This document shows, one piece after another, positions 5,767 through 5,785 of a stretch of 5,785 bases of DNA (its first letter is position 1; each line of letters opens with the position of its first letter). A program made the translations under genes and the position numbers. The DNA is from Pseudomonadota bacterium (GTDB lineage: Bacteria > Pseudomonadota > Gammaproteobacteria > Burkholderiales > Burkholderiaceae_D), in the NCBI GenBank assembly GCA_023420795.1, contig JAEZVM010000270.1, forward strand, positions 1 through 5,785. Direction: 5' to 3'. Below the pieces are notes generated by a model. The model was not told where the DNA came from, did not search any database, and was given only the letters and a program-made list of their open reading frames with translations.

Positions 5767-5785
5767 AAATAATTTTATTGCGGAA

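Overview
The window reads as a conserved chromosomal nitrogen-regulation locus of a GC-rich betaproteobacterium. The order Burkholderiales is likely and Oxalobacteraceae (relatives of Herbaspirillum or Collimonas) is a reasonable guess. This rests on the glnA / small exported protein / ntrB / ntrC order, on the protein character of GlnA, NtrB and NtrC, and on a C-rich DUF1289 protein next door. The family-level placement is inference.

Layout from left to right. At 1-497 (+) is the 3' part of a GNAT acetyltransferase gene that runs in from beyond the left edge. At 538-723 (+) is a 61-residue DUF1289 protein with four cysteines. These two converge on a leftward block. ntrC (751-2295, -) encodes a complete sigma-54 activator, and ntrB (2350-3423, -) its sensor kinase, 54 bases upstream. 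A 14-bp perfect hairpin (3439-3471) lies immediately upstream of ntrB. Next is a gene for a small exported DUF4124-like, coiled-coil protein (3486-3986, -). A strong intrinsic terminator (4096-4127) ends glnA (4156-5571, -), a type I glutamine synthetase with its adenylylation tyrosine. The glnA upstream region (5572-5785) carries a near-consensus sigma-54 promoter and, further upstream, an inverted repeat.

How they work together (established for the families): NtrB phosphorylates or dephosphorylates NtrC according to PII signalling. NtrC-P then drives sigma-54 RNA polymerase at promoters such as that of glnA. GlnA makes glutamine from glutamate, ammonia and ATP, and is tuned post-translationally by adenylylation. 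The sequence shows both ends of this circuit: the sigma-54 promoter at glnA, and in NtrC the GAFTGA loop that contacts sigma-54. The terminator after glnA and the hairpin before ntrB suggest three transcription segments (glnA; the exported protein; ntrBC), with read-through or internal promoters linking them.

I see no mobile element, CRISPR array, tRNA, rRNA or broken gene. Nothing here amounts to a new biological system. The points most worth a second look are the uncharacterised exported coiled-coil protein inside the nitrogen locus, the hairpin leader of ntrB with a possible promoter inside the preceding gene, and the inverted repeat upstream of the glnA promoter.
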